Source: Nevskia sp. | GTDB taxonomy: Bacteria; Pseudomonadota; Gammaproteobacteria; Nevskiales; Nevskiaceae | Reading direction: 5' to 3' | Assembly: GCA_028291705.1 (NCBI GenBank) | Contig: JAQGNS010000595.1 | Span: forward strand, 1 to 42,547 | DNA: 42,547 bases | Shown: one piece after another, positions 1 to 11,626 of the stretch | Layout of the letters: each line of letters opens with the position of its first letter | How positions within the stretch are numbered: position 1 is the stretch's first letter | Notes under the pieces: generated by a model | What the model saw: the letters and a program-made list of their open reading frames with translations, nothing else | Told to the model about the DNA's origin: nothing | Database searches by the model: none | Program-made: the position numbers and the translations under genes

Positions 1-782
1 GCGTGGCAGCGATTGGCCAGCAGCGCGAACTGCGCCGGCGACAAAGTTTCCCCGCGGATTCGCGGGTCGATCCCCAGCGCACTGATTTCCTCGGCCGGCA
101 GCAGCTTGCGCAGGCCGTTGGCCAGGGTCTTGCGCCGCGCCGAGAACGAGGCGGTGACCAGTTCGTCGTAGCAGCGCAGGTTGTCGATGGCGAAAGGGGC
201 CGGGCGGGGAGTGATGCGTACCACGGCTGAATCCACCCGCGGCGGTGGATTGAAGGCGCCGGGGCCGACGCCGAACAGGTAGTCGGCCTGGGCCCGCGCC
301 GCCACGGTGACGGTGAGGCGGCCGTAGTCGTCGGTATCGGGTACGGCGGTGAGGCGGTCCACCACTTCCTTCTGCAGCATGAAATGCATGTCGCGCACCT
401 GCGGTGCGAACTGCAGCAGATGGAACAGCAGCGGCGTGGAGATGTTGTAGGGCAGGTTGCCGACCAGCCGCAGCTGCGTGCCGGCCGGGGCCAGGCTGCC
501 GTAATCGAATTTCAGCGCGTCGGCCAGGTGCAGCTCCAGGCCCGCTGCATCGCCGCATACGGCACGCAGGTGCGGCACCACGTCGCGGTCGATTTCCACC
601 ACGTGCAGCCGGTCCAGCCGCTGCAGCAAAGGCCCCGTCAGGGCGCCCAGGCCAGGGCCGATTTCCACCACCACCTCGCCCGGCTGCGGGTTGATGCTGC
701 GCACGATGCGCTCGATCACCTGCGGATCGTGCAGGAAGTGCTGGCCGAAGCGCTTCTTGGCGGCGTGCGCGTCGTGGCTCAT
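1..782 (-). CDS. rsmA: 16S rRNA (adenine(1518)-N6/adenine(1519)-N6)-dimethyltransferase RsmA (KsgA), partial
   Basis: Dimethylates two adjacent adenines near the 3' end of 16S rRNA during small-subunit maturation, using S-adenosylmethionine. The N-terminus reads [19 protein letters not shown], carrying the family's KKRFGQHFL signature, followed by the SAM-binding motif [10 protein letters not shown]. About 260 codons lie in the window. The visible end ([12 protein letters not shown]) resembles the extreme C-terminus of the family (about 265-275 residues), so only a few residues and the stop are missing off the left edge. The ATG overlaps the pdxA stop in an ATGA (779-782), which implies translational coupling. 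Seen: motifs and overlap. Family knowledge: function. Confidence 0.95.
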   Translation of the reverse strand, partial: MSHDAHAAKKRFGQHFLHDPQVIERIVRSINPQPGEVVVEIGPGLGALTGPLLQRLDRLHVVEIDRDVVPHLRAVCGDAAGLELHLADALKFDYGSLAPAGTQLRLVGNLPYNISTPLLFHLLQFAPQVRDMHFMLQKEVVDRLTAVPDTDDYGRLTVTVAARAQADYLFGVGPGAFNPPPRVDSAVVRITPRPAPFAIDNLRCYDELVTASFSARRKTLANGLRKLLPAEEISALGIDPRIRGETLSPAQFALLANRCH

Positions 783-1801
783 GGACGGGCGCCGCGGGCC
801 AGTTCCAGCGCCAGCTGCACGGCGGCTTGCAGGCTGCCCGCATCGGCGCGGCCGCTGCCGGCCAGGTCCAGGGCGGTGCCATGATCCACCGAGGTGCGGA
901 TGATGGGCAGGCCCAGGGTGACGTTCACCGCCTCGCCGAAGCCGGCGTGCTTGAGCACGGGCAGGCCCTGGTCGTGATACATGGCCAGCACCGCATCGCC
1001 CTCGGCGAGTTGCCGGGGGGTGAACAGCGTATCCGCCGGCAATGGGCCGATCAGGTGCATGCCTTCGGCGCGCAGGCGGTCGAGCACCGGCCCGATCACC
1101 TCGATTTCCTCGCCCCCCAGGTGCCCGCCTTCGCCGGCGTGGGGATTGAGGCCGCACACCAGGATGCGCGGATTGGCGAGGGCGAAGCGCGCCCGCAGAT
1201 CGTGGTGCAGCACGCGCAGCACGGCTTCCAGGCCGGCGCGGGTGATGGCCGCGGGCACGTCGCGCAAGGCTAGATGAGTGGTGGCCAGCGCCACACGCAG
1301 GACGCCCGCGACAGGACGACGTACGCCGCCGTCTGCAGCCCCTCCCGCAACGAGCATCATCACCGGGGTCGGTGCGCCGCACAGCTCCGCCAGGAATTCC
1401 GTGTGGCCGGTAAAAGGCACGGCGGCATCGTTGATCACGCCCTTGTGCACCGGTGCCGTCACCAGCGCGTCGGCGGTGCCGGCCAATACCTGCGTCGCCG
1501 CCAGGCGCAATGTTTCCAGCACATAGGGGGCGTTGCGCGGATCGAGCTGCCCCGCGGTCACCGCCGCGGACAAGTCCACCGGCAGCACTTGCAGCTCACC
1601 GGCCTGATGCGGCTGCGGCGATGCGCCGGGAGCGAGCGTGCGGATGCGCAGCGGCAGGCCGAGCTGGCGCGCACGCGCCAGCAGCAGCGCGGGATCGGCG
1701 ACGGCGGCAAGCGCCGCCTGCAGCGGCTGCTGCGCCAGGACGATGGCGAGGTCCGGGCCGATGCCCGCCGGTTCGCCCGGCGTCAGCAGCAGGCGCGGCA
1801 T
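779..1801 (-). CDS. pdxA: 4-hydroxythreonine-4-phosphate dehydrogenase PdxA
   Basis: Oxidises 4-phosphohydroxy-L-threonine in the DXP-dependent branch of pyridoxal 5'-phosphate synthesis. The protein is 340 residues, against about 330 for the family. It starts [19 protein letters not shown], the conserved N-terminal phosphate/NAD region. The three metal-binding histidines can be seen in [19 protein letters not shown] and [12 protein letters not shown], and the C-terminal [10 protein letters not shown] block is present. The frame is open upstream, but the first ATG that fits the family is at 1801, 20 bases past the surA stop. The gene ends in a 4-base overlap with rsmA. The surA-pdxA-rsmA order is the common gammaproteobacterial arrangement. 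Confidence 0.95.
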   Translation of the reverse strand: MPRLLLTPGEPAGIGPDLAIVLAQQPLQAALAAVADPALLLARARQLGLPLRIRTLAPGASPQPHQAGELQVLPVDLSAAVTAGQLDPRNAPYVLETLRLAATQVLAGTADALVTAPVHKGVINDAAVPFTGHTEFLAELCGAPTPVMMLVAGGAADGGVRRPVAGVLRVALATTHLALRDVPAAITRAGLEAVLRVLHHDLRARFALANPRILVCGLNPHAGEGGHLGGEEIEVIGPVLDRLRAEGMHLIGPLPADTLFTPRQLAEGDAVLAMYHDQGLPVLKHAGFGEAVNVTLGLPIIRTSVDHGTALDLAGSGRADAGSLQAAVQLALELARGARP

Positions 1802-1821
1802 GGTGCCACCGGCAATGGTGC

Positions 1822-3159
1822 TCAGGATGCCGAAGGCGCCTTGCTGCTGGATGCGCCATCGCCACCGAGGCGGTATTCGACGTAGGCTTCCTGACGCAGG
1901 CGGCGCAGCCAAGCCTCGTATTCCTCGGCGTCCTTGCGCTGCATGATCGACTGGCGGGCACGGCCGCGGCGCGCTTCATCGGTAATGTCGCGCGTACGGC
2001 GCTCCTCGACCCGTGCGATGTGCCAGCCGAACTGGCTATGGAAGGGCTGGGTCATATCGCCCGGCTTGAGCGCGTCGATCTGCTGCTGGAACTCGGGGGC
2101 GAAGACGCCAGGGGGCTGCCAGCCCAGGTCGCCGCCGGCGTTCTTGGAACCGGGATCGTCGGAGTATTTCTTGGCCAGTTCGGCGAAATCGCCGCCCTTC
2201 TTCAGGCGCTCGTAGAGCTCGTAGGCCTGGGCGCGGGTTGCGTCCTCGTTACGAATGGCGTTGGGCGTCAGCAGGATGTGGCGGGCCTTGGTTTCGTCCA
2301 CGGTCTGGCGGCCGCCGGCATCGCGCTTTTCGACCAGCTTGATGATGTTGTAGCCATTGCTGGCCTCGATCACATTGCTGACGTCACCCACTGCCAGCTT
2401 GGGTACGATATTGGCGAACACGGTGGGCAGCGTGCCGTTCTTGCGCCAGCCCAGGTCGCCGCCCTGCAGGGCCTGCGGGCTGTCCGAATTGGCGATCGCC
2501 AGCTGGGCGAAGTCCTCGCCGGCGCGCAGGCGCTTGAGCACGCCCTCGGCCTTGGTATGGGCTTTCTCGCGCACTTCCGGCGTGGCCGCGTCGGGAATCG
2601 CCACCAGGATATGGGCCAGGTGGTATTCGCTCTGATCTTCGTTGCCGTTGGCGGCCAGGTACTGATCGATGTCCTGGTCGGTAACCACGATGCGCGCGTC
2701 CACTTCCTTCTGCCGCACGCGGTTGGCCAGCACCTGCTCGCGCACCTGTTCGCGCAGCGCGGTGAAATCCAGGCCTTCGGACTTCACCTGGGCGGCGAAC
2801 TGGCTCACGCTCATCTTGTTCTGCGCGGCGATGTTGTTGACGACGTCGTTCAGCTCGCGGTCGTCGACCTTGATGCCGGCTTCCTTGGCGCGGTCGGTCT
2901 GCAGCCGCATCAGGATCAGGCGCTCCAGCACCTGGCTGCGCACGGCGTCCACCGGCGGCGGGGTGATGCCGCGATCCTTCATCTCGCCCTGGGCGATCGT
3001 GATCGCCTGCTCCAGCTCGCTTTGCAGGATGACGTTGTCGTTCACCACCGCGATGATGCGGTCGATGGACTGGCTCGTGCCAGGAGATGCGGCGGCACCG
3101 GCGGCGAAGGAGAGGGAAAACAGCAGGGCGGCAAAGGCCAGCCGGGACAGCAGCTTCAT
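1822..3159 (-). CDS. surA: Periplasmic chaperone / peptidyl-prolyl isomerase SurA
   Basis: Periplasmic chaperone that delivers unfolded outer-membrane beta-barrel proteins, including LptD, to the Bam complex. It has 445 residues. A signal peptide ([23 protein letters not shown]) is followed by the SurA N-domain start [19 protein letters not shown]. Two parvulin rotamase domains follow, beginning near residues 178 ([12 protein letters not shown]) and 288 (KARHILLTP), each with the QGGDLGW/AGGDLGW signature. A short Ser/Ala-rich tail ends the protein. It lies 197 bases downstream of lptD on the same strand and 20 bases upstream of pdxA, so it probably belongs to one lptD-surA-pdxA-rsmA transcription unit. 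Confidence 0.96.
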   Translation of the reverse strand: MKLLSRLAFAALLFSLSFAAGAAASPGTSQSIDRIIAVVNDNVILQSELEQAITIAQGEMKDRGITPPPVDAVRSQVLERLILMRLQTDRAKEAGIKVDDRELNDVVNNIAAQNKMSVSQFAAQVKSEGLDFTALREQVREQVLANRVRQKEVDARIVVTDQDIDQYLAANGNEDQSEYHLAHILVAIPDAATPEVREKAHTKAEGVLKRLRAGEDFAQLAIANSDSPQALQGGDLGWRKNGTLPTVFANIVPKLAVGDVSNVIEASNGYNIIKLVEKRDAGGRQTVDETKARHILLTPNAIRNEDATRAQAYELYERLKKGGDFAELAKKYSDDPGSKNAGGDLGWQPPGVFAPEFQQQIDALKPGDMTQPFHSQFGWHIARVEERRTRDITDEARRGRARQSIMQRKDAEEYEAWLRRLRQEAYVEYRLGGDGASSSKAPSAS

Positions 3160-3356
3160 CGGGATTTGCTTATGCGGTCTACGAAGCCCCTAGGGTACCA
3201 CCGAACGCCCGGCCATGGCTCGGCCAGGCGTTTGCGAAGCGTAACCATGCGCCTTGCCGGACGGGCGGCCCGGCAGGGTCTGCCCAGGCTTGCCGGTGAA
3301 GCAGGATGCGCAGCCAGCCAAGGCCTGGTCAGCTTTGCACCGCCGGAGACCGCCCT

Positions 3357-5621
3357 TCAGGGCAAGGCCGGCGTGGACGCCGCATTCCGCCCCCGGATCG
3401 GGGCATTCGGATCGGTCGCCGGCAGCAGCTCGTCGAAGCCGGTGCCGAGCCGGCTGAAGCCCTTCAGGTCGATCTGGAAGTAGACGCCGGTATTGAAACT
3501 GCCGTTGGTGCCGGAAATGTAGCGGCGATAGGTGCCGCGCACCGCCCAGCAGCAGGTCTGGTATTCCAGGCCGAGGAAGGATTCCTGCACCTGGTCGGTC
3601 TGCAGGGAATAGCGCATCCGCGCGGCGGCCCGCCAGCGGTCGACGATGGGGGTGGAAAAGGACACGTCGGCCTGCTGCAGGATGCCGTCGAAGAAGCGGT
3701 AGGCCACATCCAGGCGGCGACCGTACAGGCCGTTTTCCGGTTCGCGGTAGCGCAGGTCCAGTTCGGTGCGCTGGAAGCGGTCGAACTCGGCGGTCCACTC
3801 GGCAATGGCCGCCGCCGCCCAGCGCTGGGTCAGCTGGTATTCGACCGAGCCGATGTAATCCGAGCTGCCGACGCTGGGATTGTCCAGGCCGGGCAGCTGC
3901 ACCCGCGGAGGGGTGAAACGGTAGATTTCACCCAGGCTGGCGGTGAGCCGCACCAGGCCCGCTTCCGGGTCGATCAGCCGGGTGGTCATGGCGGTGGTCA
4001 GCTGGTTCGCGTCGGCGATGCGGTCCGCGCCGGTATAGCGGTTGCGTGCGAACAGCTCCGGAAAATCGAAGTCCGGCTGGCTCGAGTCGAACAGGGGCAG
4101 GCGGTCCTGGGCGTGGTAAGGCACGTACAGGTAGAACAGCTTGGGCTCCAGGGTCTGCAGCTTGCCGCCGTCGGTGATGCGTTCGAAGTGCAGGCCGCTT
4201 TCCAGGCTGGTCACCGGCAAGGTGCGCTGCTGCTGCGCCGGCTGGCCCGGGGCGGTGCCGGTCAGGTTGTAGTAGGTGTAGTTGAGGTCGGTCTGGGCGG
4301 CGCTGTACCAGGCGCTGTGGTCCTGTTCCCAGCGCAGGTAGGGCTGGGTGATCAGGCGTTGGCCTTCCACCGAATTGGCGCGGGCGAAGTTGGTGATCTG
4401 CCCCTGGAACCCGATCTTGGTGTCGAGGTAGCTGTTGCGGCTGAGCGCGTCCAGGTTGATCTGCGGCAGGCGCTGGTAGGGGTTGTCGTCGGTGGTGATG
4501 GAGGAGGCCACCGGCTGGTAACCCTGCACCAGGGCGGTGATGGTGTAGGAAGCCGGCGAGGCGTAGGTCAGCTTGGCGCCCTGCGCCAGGAACGAGGTGG
4601 ACGTGAGGTCGACGTTGCCGCCCAGATCCTCGAAGTAGTTGCGGTCGCTGACCTCGGCATACTGCGCTTCCACGCCGAGCCGCTGGTTGAGCAGCCCCTC
4701 ATGGGAGAAGTTGACGTAGCTGCGCGAGGAGTGGGTGTCCTCGTCGTAGCTCATGTACTCGCCGTACAGCGTGCCCTGCGCCTTGGGAAACAGGTAGCGC
4801 ACCTTGCCGCCGAGCTGGGGGCCGCGCTCGGTCATTTCGCGCGGGATCAGGGTGGCGTCGACGTTCGGCGCCAGGTTGAGGTAGAACGGGACGCGGAAGT
4901 CGAAGCCGGTATTGTCCGAGCGGCCGATGATCGGCGGCAGGAAGCCGCTGTGACGCTCACCGTCGATGGGAAACTGGAAGTAGGGCAGCCACAGCACCGG
5001 CACGTGCTGGAACCATAGCGTGGCGTCGTGCGCATAGCCCATGCCGGCATCCTGGTCCAGCCGCAGCGTGCCCGCCTTGAGCAGCCAGGACTCGGCATCC
5101 GGCGCGCAGGTGGTGTAGCTCACATGATCCAGCGTGGCCCAGCCTTCCCGCGCCACCTCGATGCGGTCGGACTGGCCGCGGGCCGCCAGCGGAATCAGGG
5201 TATAGCTGGCCTGGTTGAAGATGCCCTGCTCGGCGGTCAGGTCGTAATCCAGGCTCTGGCTCTTGATGATCAGGCTGGGGTCGCGGAACAAAGATTGCGA
5301 ATCGACATGCAGGTGCCGGTCGGCATCGCTGAAATCGACCTGTTGGGCCGAGAATTCACGCGCGTTCTGGCTGATCAGCACCGAACCGGTGAGGCGTGAA
5401 ATACCCGCCTGCTTCAGGTCCACGTGATCGGCGTTGAGCACCAGCCGCGTATCCGCCGCGATCGGCGGCAACTCGCGCGAGTAATCGATCTGCGGGCAGG
5501 ACGCCGGCGCGGTGCGGGCATACTGGGCCAGCGCCGGCGCGCAGCAGCACACACCCAGGGCCGCCAGGGTCAGGCGCAGGGTCGATGAAAGGGCAGGGCG
5601 CAAGCGGGGTTCCCGGAGCAT
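3357..5621 (-). CDS. lptD: LPS-assembly protein LptD (OstA/Imp)
   Basis: Outer-membrane beta-barrel that, with LptE, inserts lipopolysaccharide into the outer leaflet. From the ATG at 5621 it has 754 residues. There is a signal peptide ending ALAQ, an OstA/LptA-like N-terminal jellyroll (LNADHVDLKQ...LTGSVLISQN), then a large barrel domain with IIGRSDNTGFDFRVPFYLNLAPN. The cysteines used for the inter-domain disulfides are visible: one near the mature N-terminus (CPQIDY), one in TTCAPD, and the adjacent pair in YQTCCWAVRG near the C-terminus. An ORF start at 5669 would add 16 residues. I prefer 5621 because it gives a normal signal peptide, but neither start has a strong Shine-Dalgarno. It is divergent from amgK. 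Confidence 0.94.
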   Translation of the reverse strand: MLREPRLRPALSSTLRLTLAALGVCCCAPALAQYARTAPASCPQIDYSRELPPIAADTRLVLNADHVDLKQAGISRLTGSVLISQNAREFSAQQVDFSDADRHLHVDSQSLFRDPSLIIKSQSLDYDLTAEQGIFNQASYTLIPLAARGQSDRIEVAREGWATLDHVSYTTCAPDAESWLLKAGTLRLDQDAGMGYAHDATLWFQHVPVLWLPYFQFPIDGERHSGFLPPIIGRSDNTGFDFRVPFYLNLAPNVDATLIPREMTERGPQLGGKVRYLFPKAQGTLYGEYMSYDEDTHSSRSYVNFSHEGLLNQRLGVEAQYAEVSDRNYFEDLGGNVDLTSTSFLAQGAKLTYASPASYTITALVQGYQPVASSITTDDNPYQRLPQINLDALSRNSYLDTKIGFQGQITNFARANSVEGQRLITQPYLRWEQDHSAWYSAAQTDLNYTYYNLTGTAPGQPAQQQRTLPVTSLESGLHFERITDGGKLQTLEPKLFYLYVPYHAQDRLPLFDSSQPDFDFPELFARNRYTGADRIADANQLTTAMTTRLIDPEAGLVRLTASLGEIYRFTPPRVQLPGLDNPSVGSSDYIGSVEYQLTQRWAAAAIAEWTAEFDRFQRTELDLRYREPENGLYGRRLDVAYRFFDGILQQADVSFSTPIVDRWRAAARMRYSLQTDQVQESFLGLEYQTCCWAVRGTYRRYISGTNGSFNTGVYFQIDLKGFSRLGTGFDELLPATDPNAPIRGRNAASTPALP

Positions 5622-5781
5622 TCGTGCAAGTATGGTTTTTGCGCCGGAGCGGTGCAAATGGTGAAACATTGGCGAAACATTCCGCCCCGGGTTTTCCGCC
5701 TGCCGACCATCCTGGCCGGCTTACGGCGAACAGACCCTAGGTTATCCTAGCGAACCGCCAACCCATAAGTCCAAAACCATT

Positions 5782-7886
<2,105 letters not shown>

Positions 7887-7887
<1 letters not shown>

Positions 7888-8225
7888 TGGTGAAGGTGCT
7901 GTTCGTCTGCAGCCAGAACAAGCTGCGCAGTCCCACCGCCGAACAGGTCTTTTCCGGCTACGCCGATGTCGAGGTGAGTTCGGCCGGGCTCAATCATGAT
8001 GCCGAGGTGCCGTTGTCGGCGGAACTGGTGGAGTGGGCCGATACCATTTTCGTGATGGAAAAGGCCCATGCGAACAAGCTGCGGGCGAAGTTTCGTGCCC
8101 AGCTGAAGCGCCAGAACGTCATCTGCCTGAATATTCCGGACCAGTTCGCGTACATGGACCCGGCGTTGGTGCGGATACTGGAGGAGAAGGTGCCTCGGTA
8201 TTTGCCGGCGTTGCGGAAGGAGTGA
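7887..8225 (+). CDS. Low-molecular-weight protein tyrosine phosphatase-like protein
   Basis: A 112-residue protein starting MVKVLFVCSQNKLRSPTAEQ. It contains the CX5RS phosphate-binding loop (C8, R14, S15) of low-molecular-weight protein tyrosine phosphatases and arsenate reductases. It is shorter than classical LMW-PTPs (about 150 residues). A possible general-acid Asp lies in IPDQFAYMDP. The ATG at 7887 overlaps the osmC-like stop (TGATG). A GTG one codon earlier is the alternative. Substrate is unknown. It is the last gene of the amgK-murU-osmC-like unit. Confidence 0.82.
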
Positions 8226-8295
8226 GGGGCCAGGCGCACGCTCGCTCCCATCGTCATTCCCGCGCAGCGAATCCGGTTTTTGCTTTTCGCTTTGC

Positions 8296-8325
8296 TGTCA
8301 TCCTGAGCGTAGCGAAGGATCTGGC
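8296..8325. repeat. Interspersed repeat, copy 1 (ATCCT...AGGAT hairpin)
   Basis: A 30-base element beginning TGTCATCCTGAGCG and ending AAGGATCTGGC. It recurs in the same orientation at 30717-30746 with one mismatch (T/C in the middle). The ATCCT and AGGAT ends can pair around an AGCG-rich centre. Both copies are intergenic. It resembles the dispersed REP-like sequences of many proteobacterial genomes; its function is unknown. Confidence 0.75.
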
Positions 8326-8331
8326 CGCTTA

Positions 8332-8381
8332 ACTCTGAAGTCGTGCAGCGTGCGCTTGCGCGTACACGGAAGTTTCAGAGT
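8332..8381. terminator. Inverted repeat downstream of convergent genes, possible terminator
   Basis: ACTCTGAA (8332-8339) is complementary to TTCAGAGT (8374-8381), with additional CGTG/CACG and GCGC pairing inside. It lies between the convergent phosphatase-like gene (stop 8225) and gmm (stop 8401), where a bidirectional transcription stop is expected. No long T run follows, so intrinsic termination is only a suggestion. Confidence 0.4.
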
Positions 8382-8400
8382 ACCGGTTTAAACAACAAGC

Positions 8401-8883
8401 TCAGCGAAAGTAAACCTTGGTGTACTCATGCACCTGAGGGTCCGCAAGTAGCGCCTCGACGGACAACCACCGGTATTCACTATGCTGTTCCGGCGGTGGC
8501 GTAACGATCATGCCCTCCGGCAGCGCATGTCCCAACACTACATAGTGCGTACCAAATCCAGGCAGGTCTCCCGCATTTCCCTCGTAGAGATGCTCGTATA
8601 CGCCGAGGAAACGCGCATCCGCGCGCCTGGCTGCCACACCCAACTCATCCATTGCGATGCGGGTGAACGCGACATCGAGTGTTTCGTTCTTGCGAATGCA
8701 GCCGCCCGGAATGAACCAGTAGCCCCGCGCCGGTGCATTTCGCCGCAGACCGAGCAGAACGCGGCCCTCGCTATCGCGCACGATCAGGTCGATCGATACC
8801 AGCGGTGCCCGGACGACGACTTCCAGGAATTCGTGGAACGGCAGTCGCGCCGCCGGCGAGCCCTCAGCCGCCGAGGACGCCAT
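8401..8883 (-). CDS. gmm: GDP-mannose mannosyl hydrolase (Nudix family)
   Basis: Hydrolyses GDP-mannose (or GDP-glucose) to GDP and free sugar. The 160-residue length matches the enterobacterial enzyme. The sequence contains [45 protein letters not shown] and [10 protein letters not shown], the blocks characteristic of this Nudix branch. Its Nudix box lacks one canonical glutamate (RIAMDE in place of REXXEE), as expected for GDP-mannose hydrolases. The ATG at 8883 lies inside the 3' end of lipA, a 20-base out-of-frame overlap. The frame is open further upstream, but that part is lipA shadow. In enterics the gene sits in exopolysaccharide clusters; here it follows lipA. Confidence 0.85.
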   Translation of the reverse strand: MASSAAEGSPAARLPFHEFLEVVVRAPLVSIDLIVRDSEGRVLLGLRRNAPARGYWFIPGGCIRKNETLDVAFTRIAMDELGVAARRADARFLGVYEHLYEGNAGDLPGFGTHYVVLGHALPEGMIVTPPPEQHSEYRWLSVEALLADPQVHEYTKVYFR

Positions 8884-9868
8884 GCGCCTGCTGGTCGGCG
8901 TGGTAGCTGGAACGCACCATCGGCCCGCTGGCCACATGCGAGAAGCCCATCTGCTCGCCGATCACGCGCAGGCGTTCGAATTCGTCCGGGTGGACGTAAC
9001 GCGCTACCGGCAGATGATGCCGGCTCGGCTGCAGGTACTGGCCCAGGGTCAGCATGTTGACGTTGTGGGCGCGCAGGTCGCGCATCACCTGTTCGATTTC
9101 CTCGATCTCCTCGCCCAGGCCCAGCATCAGGCCGGACTTGGTGGGGACTTCCGGGTGCATGGCCTTGAAGCGTTCCAGCAGGTCCAGGCTCCAGTCGTAG
9201 TCCGAACCCGGACGGGCCTGCTTGTACAGGCGCGGCACCGTTTCCAGGTTGTGGTTGAACACGTCCGGCGGGTTGTCCTTGAAGATGGTCAACGCCGGAT
9301 CCATGCGGCCGCGGAAATCCGGCACCAGCACTTCGATGGTCAGCGTCGGCGACAGGGCGCGCGATTCGCTGATGCAGGCGGCGAAGTGGGCGGCGCCGCC
9401 GTCGCGCAGGTCATCCCGGTCGACCGAGGTGATGACCACGTAGCGCAGCGCCATGTCACGGATGGTGCGGGCCAGGTTGACCGGCTCGTTCGCATCCAGC
9501 GGCTTGGGGCGGCCGTGGGCGACGTCGCAGAAGGGGCAGCGGCGGGTACAGATGTCGCCCATGATCATGAAGGTGGCGGTGCCCTTGCCGAAGCATTCGC
9601 CCAGGTTGGGACAGGCGGCTTCCTCGCAGACCGTGTGCAGGTTGTTGGCCCGCAGCGCTGCCTTGATGCGCGCCACTTCCGGCGTGCCCTGGGTCTTGGC
9701 GCGAATCCAGCTGGGCTTGCGCAGCGGCTCGGTGGTGGCTTCGATCTTGATCGGGATGCGCGCCATCTTCTCGGCGCCGCGCAGCTTGACGCCGCTGGTG
9801 ACCGGGGCGGGCGAGGCGGCAGGCGTGGGAACGGGCGCGGAGGGTGCAGCGGAGATTGGCTCGGACAT
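8864..9868 (-). CDS. lipA: Lipoyl synthase LipA
   Basis: Radical-SAM enzyme that inserts two sulfurs into protein-bound octanoyl groups to form lipoyl cofactors. It has 334 residues. The auxiliary cluster cysteines C81, C86, C92 lie in [12 protein letters not shown], and the radical-SAM cysteines C107, C111, C114 in [10 protein letters not shown]-terminal [13 protein letters not shown] carries the conserved RSSY. The first ~30 residues are a Pro/Ala-rich low-complexity extension. No lipB is adjacent in the window. The gene lies 64 bases downstream of olsA on the same strand. Confidence 0.97.
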   Translation of the reverse strand: MSEPISAAPSAPVPTPAASPAPVTSGVKLRGAEKMARIPIKIEATTEPLRKPSWIRAKTQGTPEVARIKAALRANNLHTVCEEAACPNLGECFGKGTATFMIMGDICTRRCPFCDVAHGRPKPLDANEPVNLARTIRDMALRYVVITSVDRDDLRDGGAAHFAACISESRALSPTLTIEVLVPDFRGRMDPALTIFKDNPPDVFNHNLETVPRLYKQARPGSDYDWSLDLLERFKAMHPEVPTKSGLMLGLGEEIEEIEQVMRDLRAHNVNMLTLGQYLQPSRHHLPVARYVHPDEFERLRVIGEQMGFSHVASGPMVRSSYHADQQAHGVLGG

Positions 9869-9932
9869 GGGCTTATTTTACGCCTTTGCCCGCGACCGGG
9901 CTTGCGCGCCCTGAACCGACCTGCAGTGGCTT

Positions 9933-10706
9933 TCAGGCCGCCAGGGACTCGCGCTGTTCGCCATCCTGCTGCGCCGGCAGGCTGCCCGGTGCGACCACGG
10001 CGCAGATCGCGGCGTGCGCGGCCTGGGCCAGCGCGGTGCGGTCCTGGCCGACTTGCGGCTGGATCGGCGCGCAGTAGGTCAGCTCCACCGTCATCTCGCG
10101 CTCTTTCAGCAGGCGGTTCAGGTTGTTGGTCAGGGTCTGCTCGCCGACGAAGGCGGCGATGTTCTCGCCGTTGGCGGCGCGGCTGTAGCGCAGCGCGATC
10201 GGCTGCACCGGGCAGCCGCTATCGATGGCGGCGGCGAACAGGCGCGGCTGGAACTTGAGCATGCGGTCGCCGTCGGTGGTGGTGCCCTCGGGGAACACCG
10301 TAGCCGAGCCGCCGCCGCGCAGGTGCGCGGCCAGGGCCTGGATCAGCTGCTTGGTGCCGCCGGCGCCGCGGCGGATGTAGAACGAGCCCGCGGCATTGGA
10401 CAGCCAGCCGGCGATCGGCCAGCTGGCGACTTCCACTTTGGAGACGAAGCGGGTCAGTTCGCTGGCGGCGATCACCGGGATGTCGACCCAGGAGATATGG
10501 TTGCAGACGATCATCTGCGCCCCGGCCAGGGGCTGGCCGTGCACGCGCAGGTGGATGTTGAGGATTTTCAGCAGGCGGCTGTTCCACCAGCGCGTCAGCG
10601 GTTCCCGCGCGATGCGGCGGGTCGGGTCCAGGGTCACCAGCAGGACCAGCGCGATCCCGGTGAACAGGTGCGAAATCAGCCGCGCACCTCTGAAAATGGC
10701 TAGCAA
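9933..10706 (-). CDS. olsA: Lysophospholipid/lyso-ornithine-lipid O-acyltransferase (PlsC family)
   Basis: A 257-residue PlsC-type acyltransferase. The N-terminal hydrophobic segment is ISHLFTGIALVLLVTL. The catalytic HX4D motif is NHISWVD and the glycerophosphate-type binding motif is FPEGTTTDGD. By position directly after olsB (29-base gap) it most likely esterifies the hydroxyl of lyso-ornithine lipid (OlsA role). On sequence alone it could equally be a general 1-acylglycerol-3-phosphate acyltransferase. The only reasonable start is a TTG at 10706, preceded by GGAG; an in-frame TAG lies a few codons upstream. Confidence 0.83.
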   Translation of the reverse strand: MLAIFRGARLISHLFTGIALVLLVTLDPTRRIAREPLTRWWNSRLLKILNIHLRVHGQPLAGAQMIVCNHISWVDIPVIAASELTRFVSKVEVASWPIAGWLSNAAGSFYIRRGAGGTKQLIQALAAHLRGGGSATVFPEGTTTDGDRMLKFQPRLFAAAIDSGCPVQPIALRYSRAANGENIAAFVGEQTLTNNLNRLLKEREMTVELTYCAPIQPQVGQDRTALAQAAHAAICAVVAPGSLPAQQDGEQRESLAA

Positions 10707-10735
10707 GCGCGGTCTCCGGGGCTAGGGCCGGGTGA

Positions 10736-11542
10736 TCAGACCGGCTTGGGCGGGTGGGCGACCAGGATGGCCTGGTTGTCCGCCGCTTCCGTTTCGCTCG
10801 GGCGGCTGGCCATGAAGTGGCGCGCGTAACGCGAATGCATGTCGCTGACGTTGACCAGCACGAACACGTCGGCGCAGTTGAAATCGCGGTCCCAGTAGGG
10901 TTCGCCGCAGGCCTTGGCGCCGAGGCTGAAATAGGCCTTGAGCAGGGGCGGCATGCGCACCTTTTGCGTCGGGCGCGCGTCGGCGGCCGGCAGCGGGATC
11001 AGCGGACGCACATGCTGCCAATGCGGCGCCAGGTGCTTGGCCTTGACCTGCTCCAGCAGGGCGTGGGCGGTGGCGCCGCCGTCTTCCAGGCCGATGCTGG
11101 CGCAGCCGAAGAGGTAGTCGAAGCCCTGGCTGATGATGAAATCGGCCAGCCCGGACCACAGCACGGCGATGACCGCGCCGCTGCGGTATTCGGCATCGAC
11201 ACAGGTGCGGCCCACTTCCATCACGCGGCCGGGCAGCGAATCGATCATTTTCAGGTCGAATTCGCCGGACGAATAGAAGCCACCCGCCAGGGCTGCCTGA
11301 TCGTCGGTGAGGATGCGCGTGCAGGCCACCAGCCGGCCGGTACCTGCTTCACGCACCGTTAAGTGGCGGCAGTGTGCATCGTATTGGTCGGCGTCGATCT
11401 GCGCGTCGCCACCGTCAATGGTGGCACCCAGTTCGCCTGCGAAAATCCGGTAGCGCAGACGTTGGGTTTCGAGGACTTCCGCGGGACTCTCAGCAAAGCG
11501 GACCTCGAAACGCGGGGCCGGCCGGGGCGAGTTCTTATCCAT
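10736..11542 (-). CDS. olsB: L-ornithine N(alpha)-acyltransferase OlsB (GNAT fold)
   Basis: Transfers a 3-hydroxyacyl group from acyl-ACP to the alpha-amino group of ornithine, the first step of ornithine lipid synthesis. From ATG 11542 it is 268 residues. The family blocks QRLRYRIFAGELGA, DQYDAHCRHLTV, VMEVGRTCVDAEYRSG and YLFGCASIG are present. The frame stays open to 11626, abutting the opgH stop, but no Shine-Dalgarno precedes that codon, so 11542 is preferred. Paired with olsA it gives the two enzymes for phosphate-free ornithine lipids. It may be co-transcribed with opgGH, 84 bases away. Confidence 0.88.
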   Translation of the reverse strand: MDKNSPRPAPRFEVRFAESPAEVLETQRLRYRIFAGELGATIDGGDAQIDADQYDAHCRHLTVREAGTGRLVACTRILTDDQAALAGGFYSSGEFDLKMIDSLPGRVMEVGRTCVDAEYRSGAVIAVLWSGLADFIISQGFDYLFGCASIGLEDGGATAHALLEQVKAKHLAPHWQHVRPLIPLPAADARPTQKVRMPPLLKAYFSLGAKACGEPYWDRDFNCADVFVLVNVSDMHSRYARHFMASRPSETEAADNQAILVAHPPKPV

Positions 11543-11626
11543 GTTCGCGGGCACTTGTAGCTCCAGATGACATGGTAACACTCTATGAAAGCACCGTTGA
11601 AAGGTGATGACTTCGTGATGAAACAT

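Noticed and set aside
1453-3483. 676-codon plus-strand open frame opposite pdxA/surA
   Set aside because: It spans two genes and an intergenic gap and has no family features.
3306-5018. 570-codon plus-strand open frame opposite lptD
   Set aside because: Val/Gly/Gln-rich shadow; lptD has its disulfide cysteines and barrel motifs.
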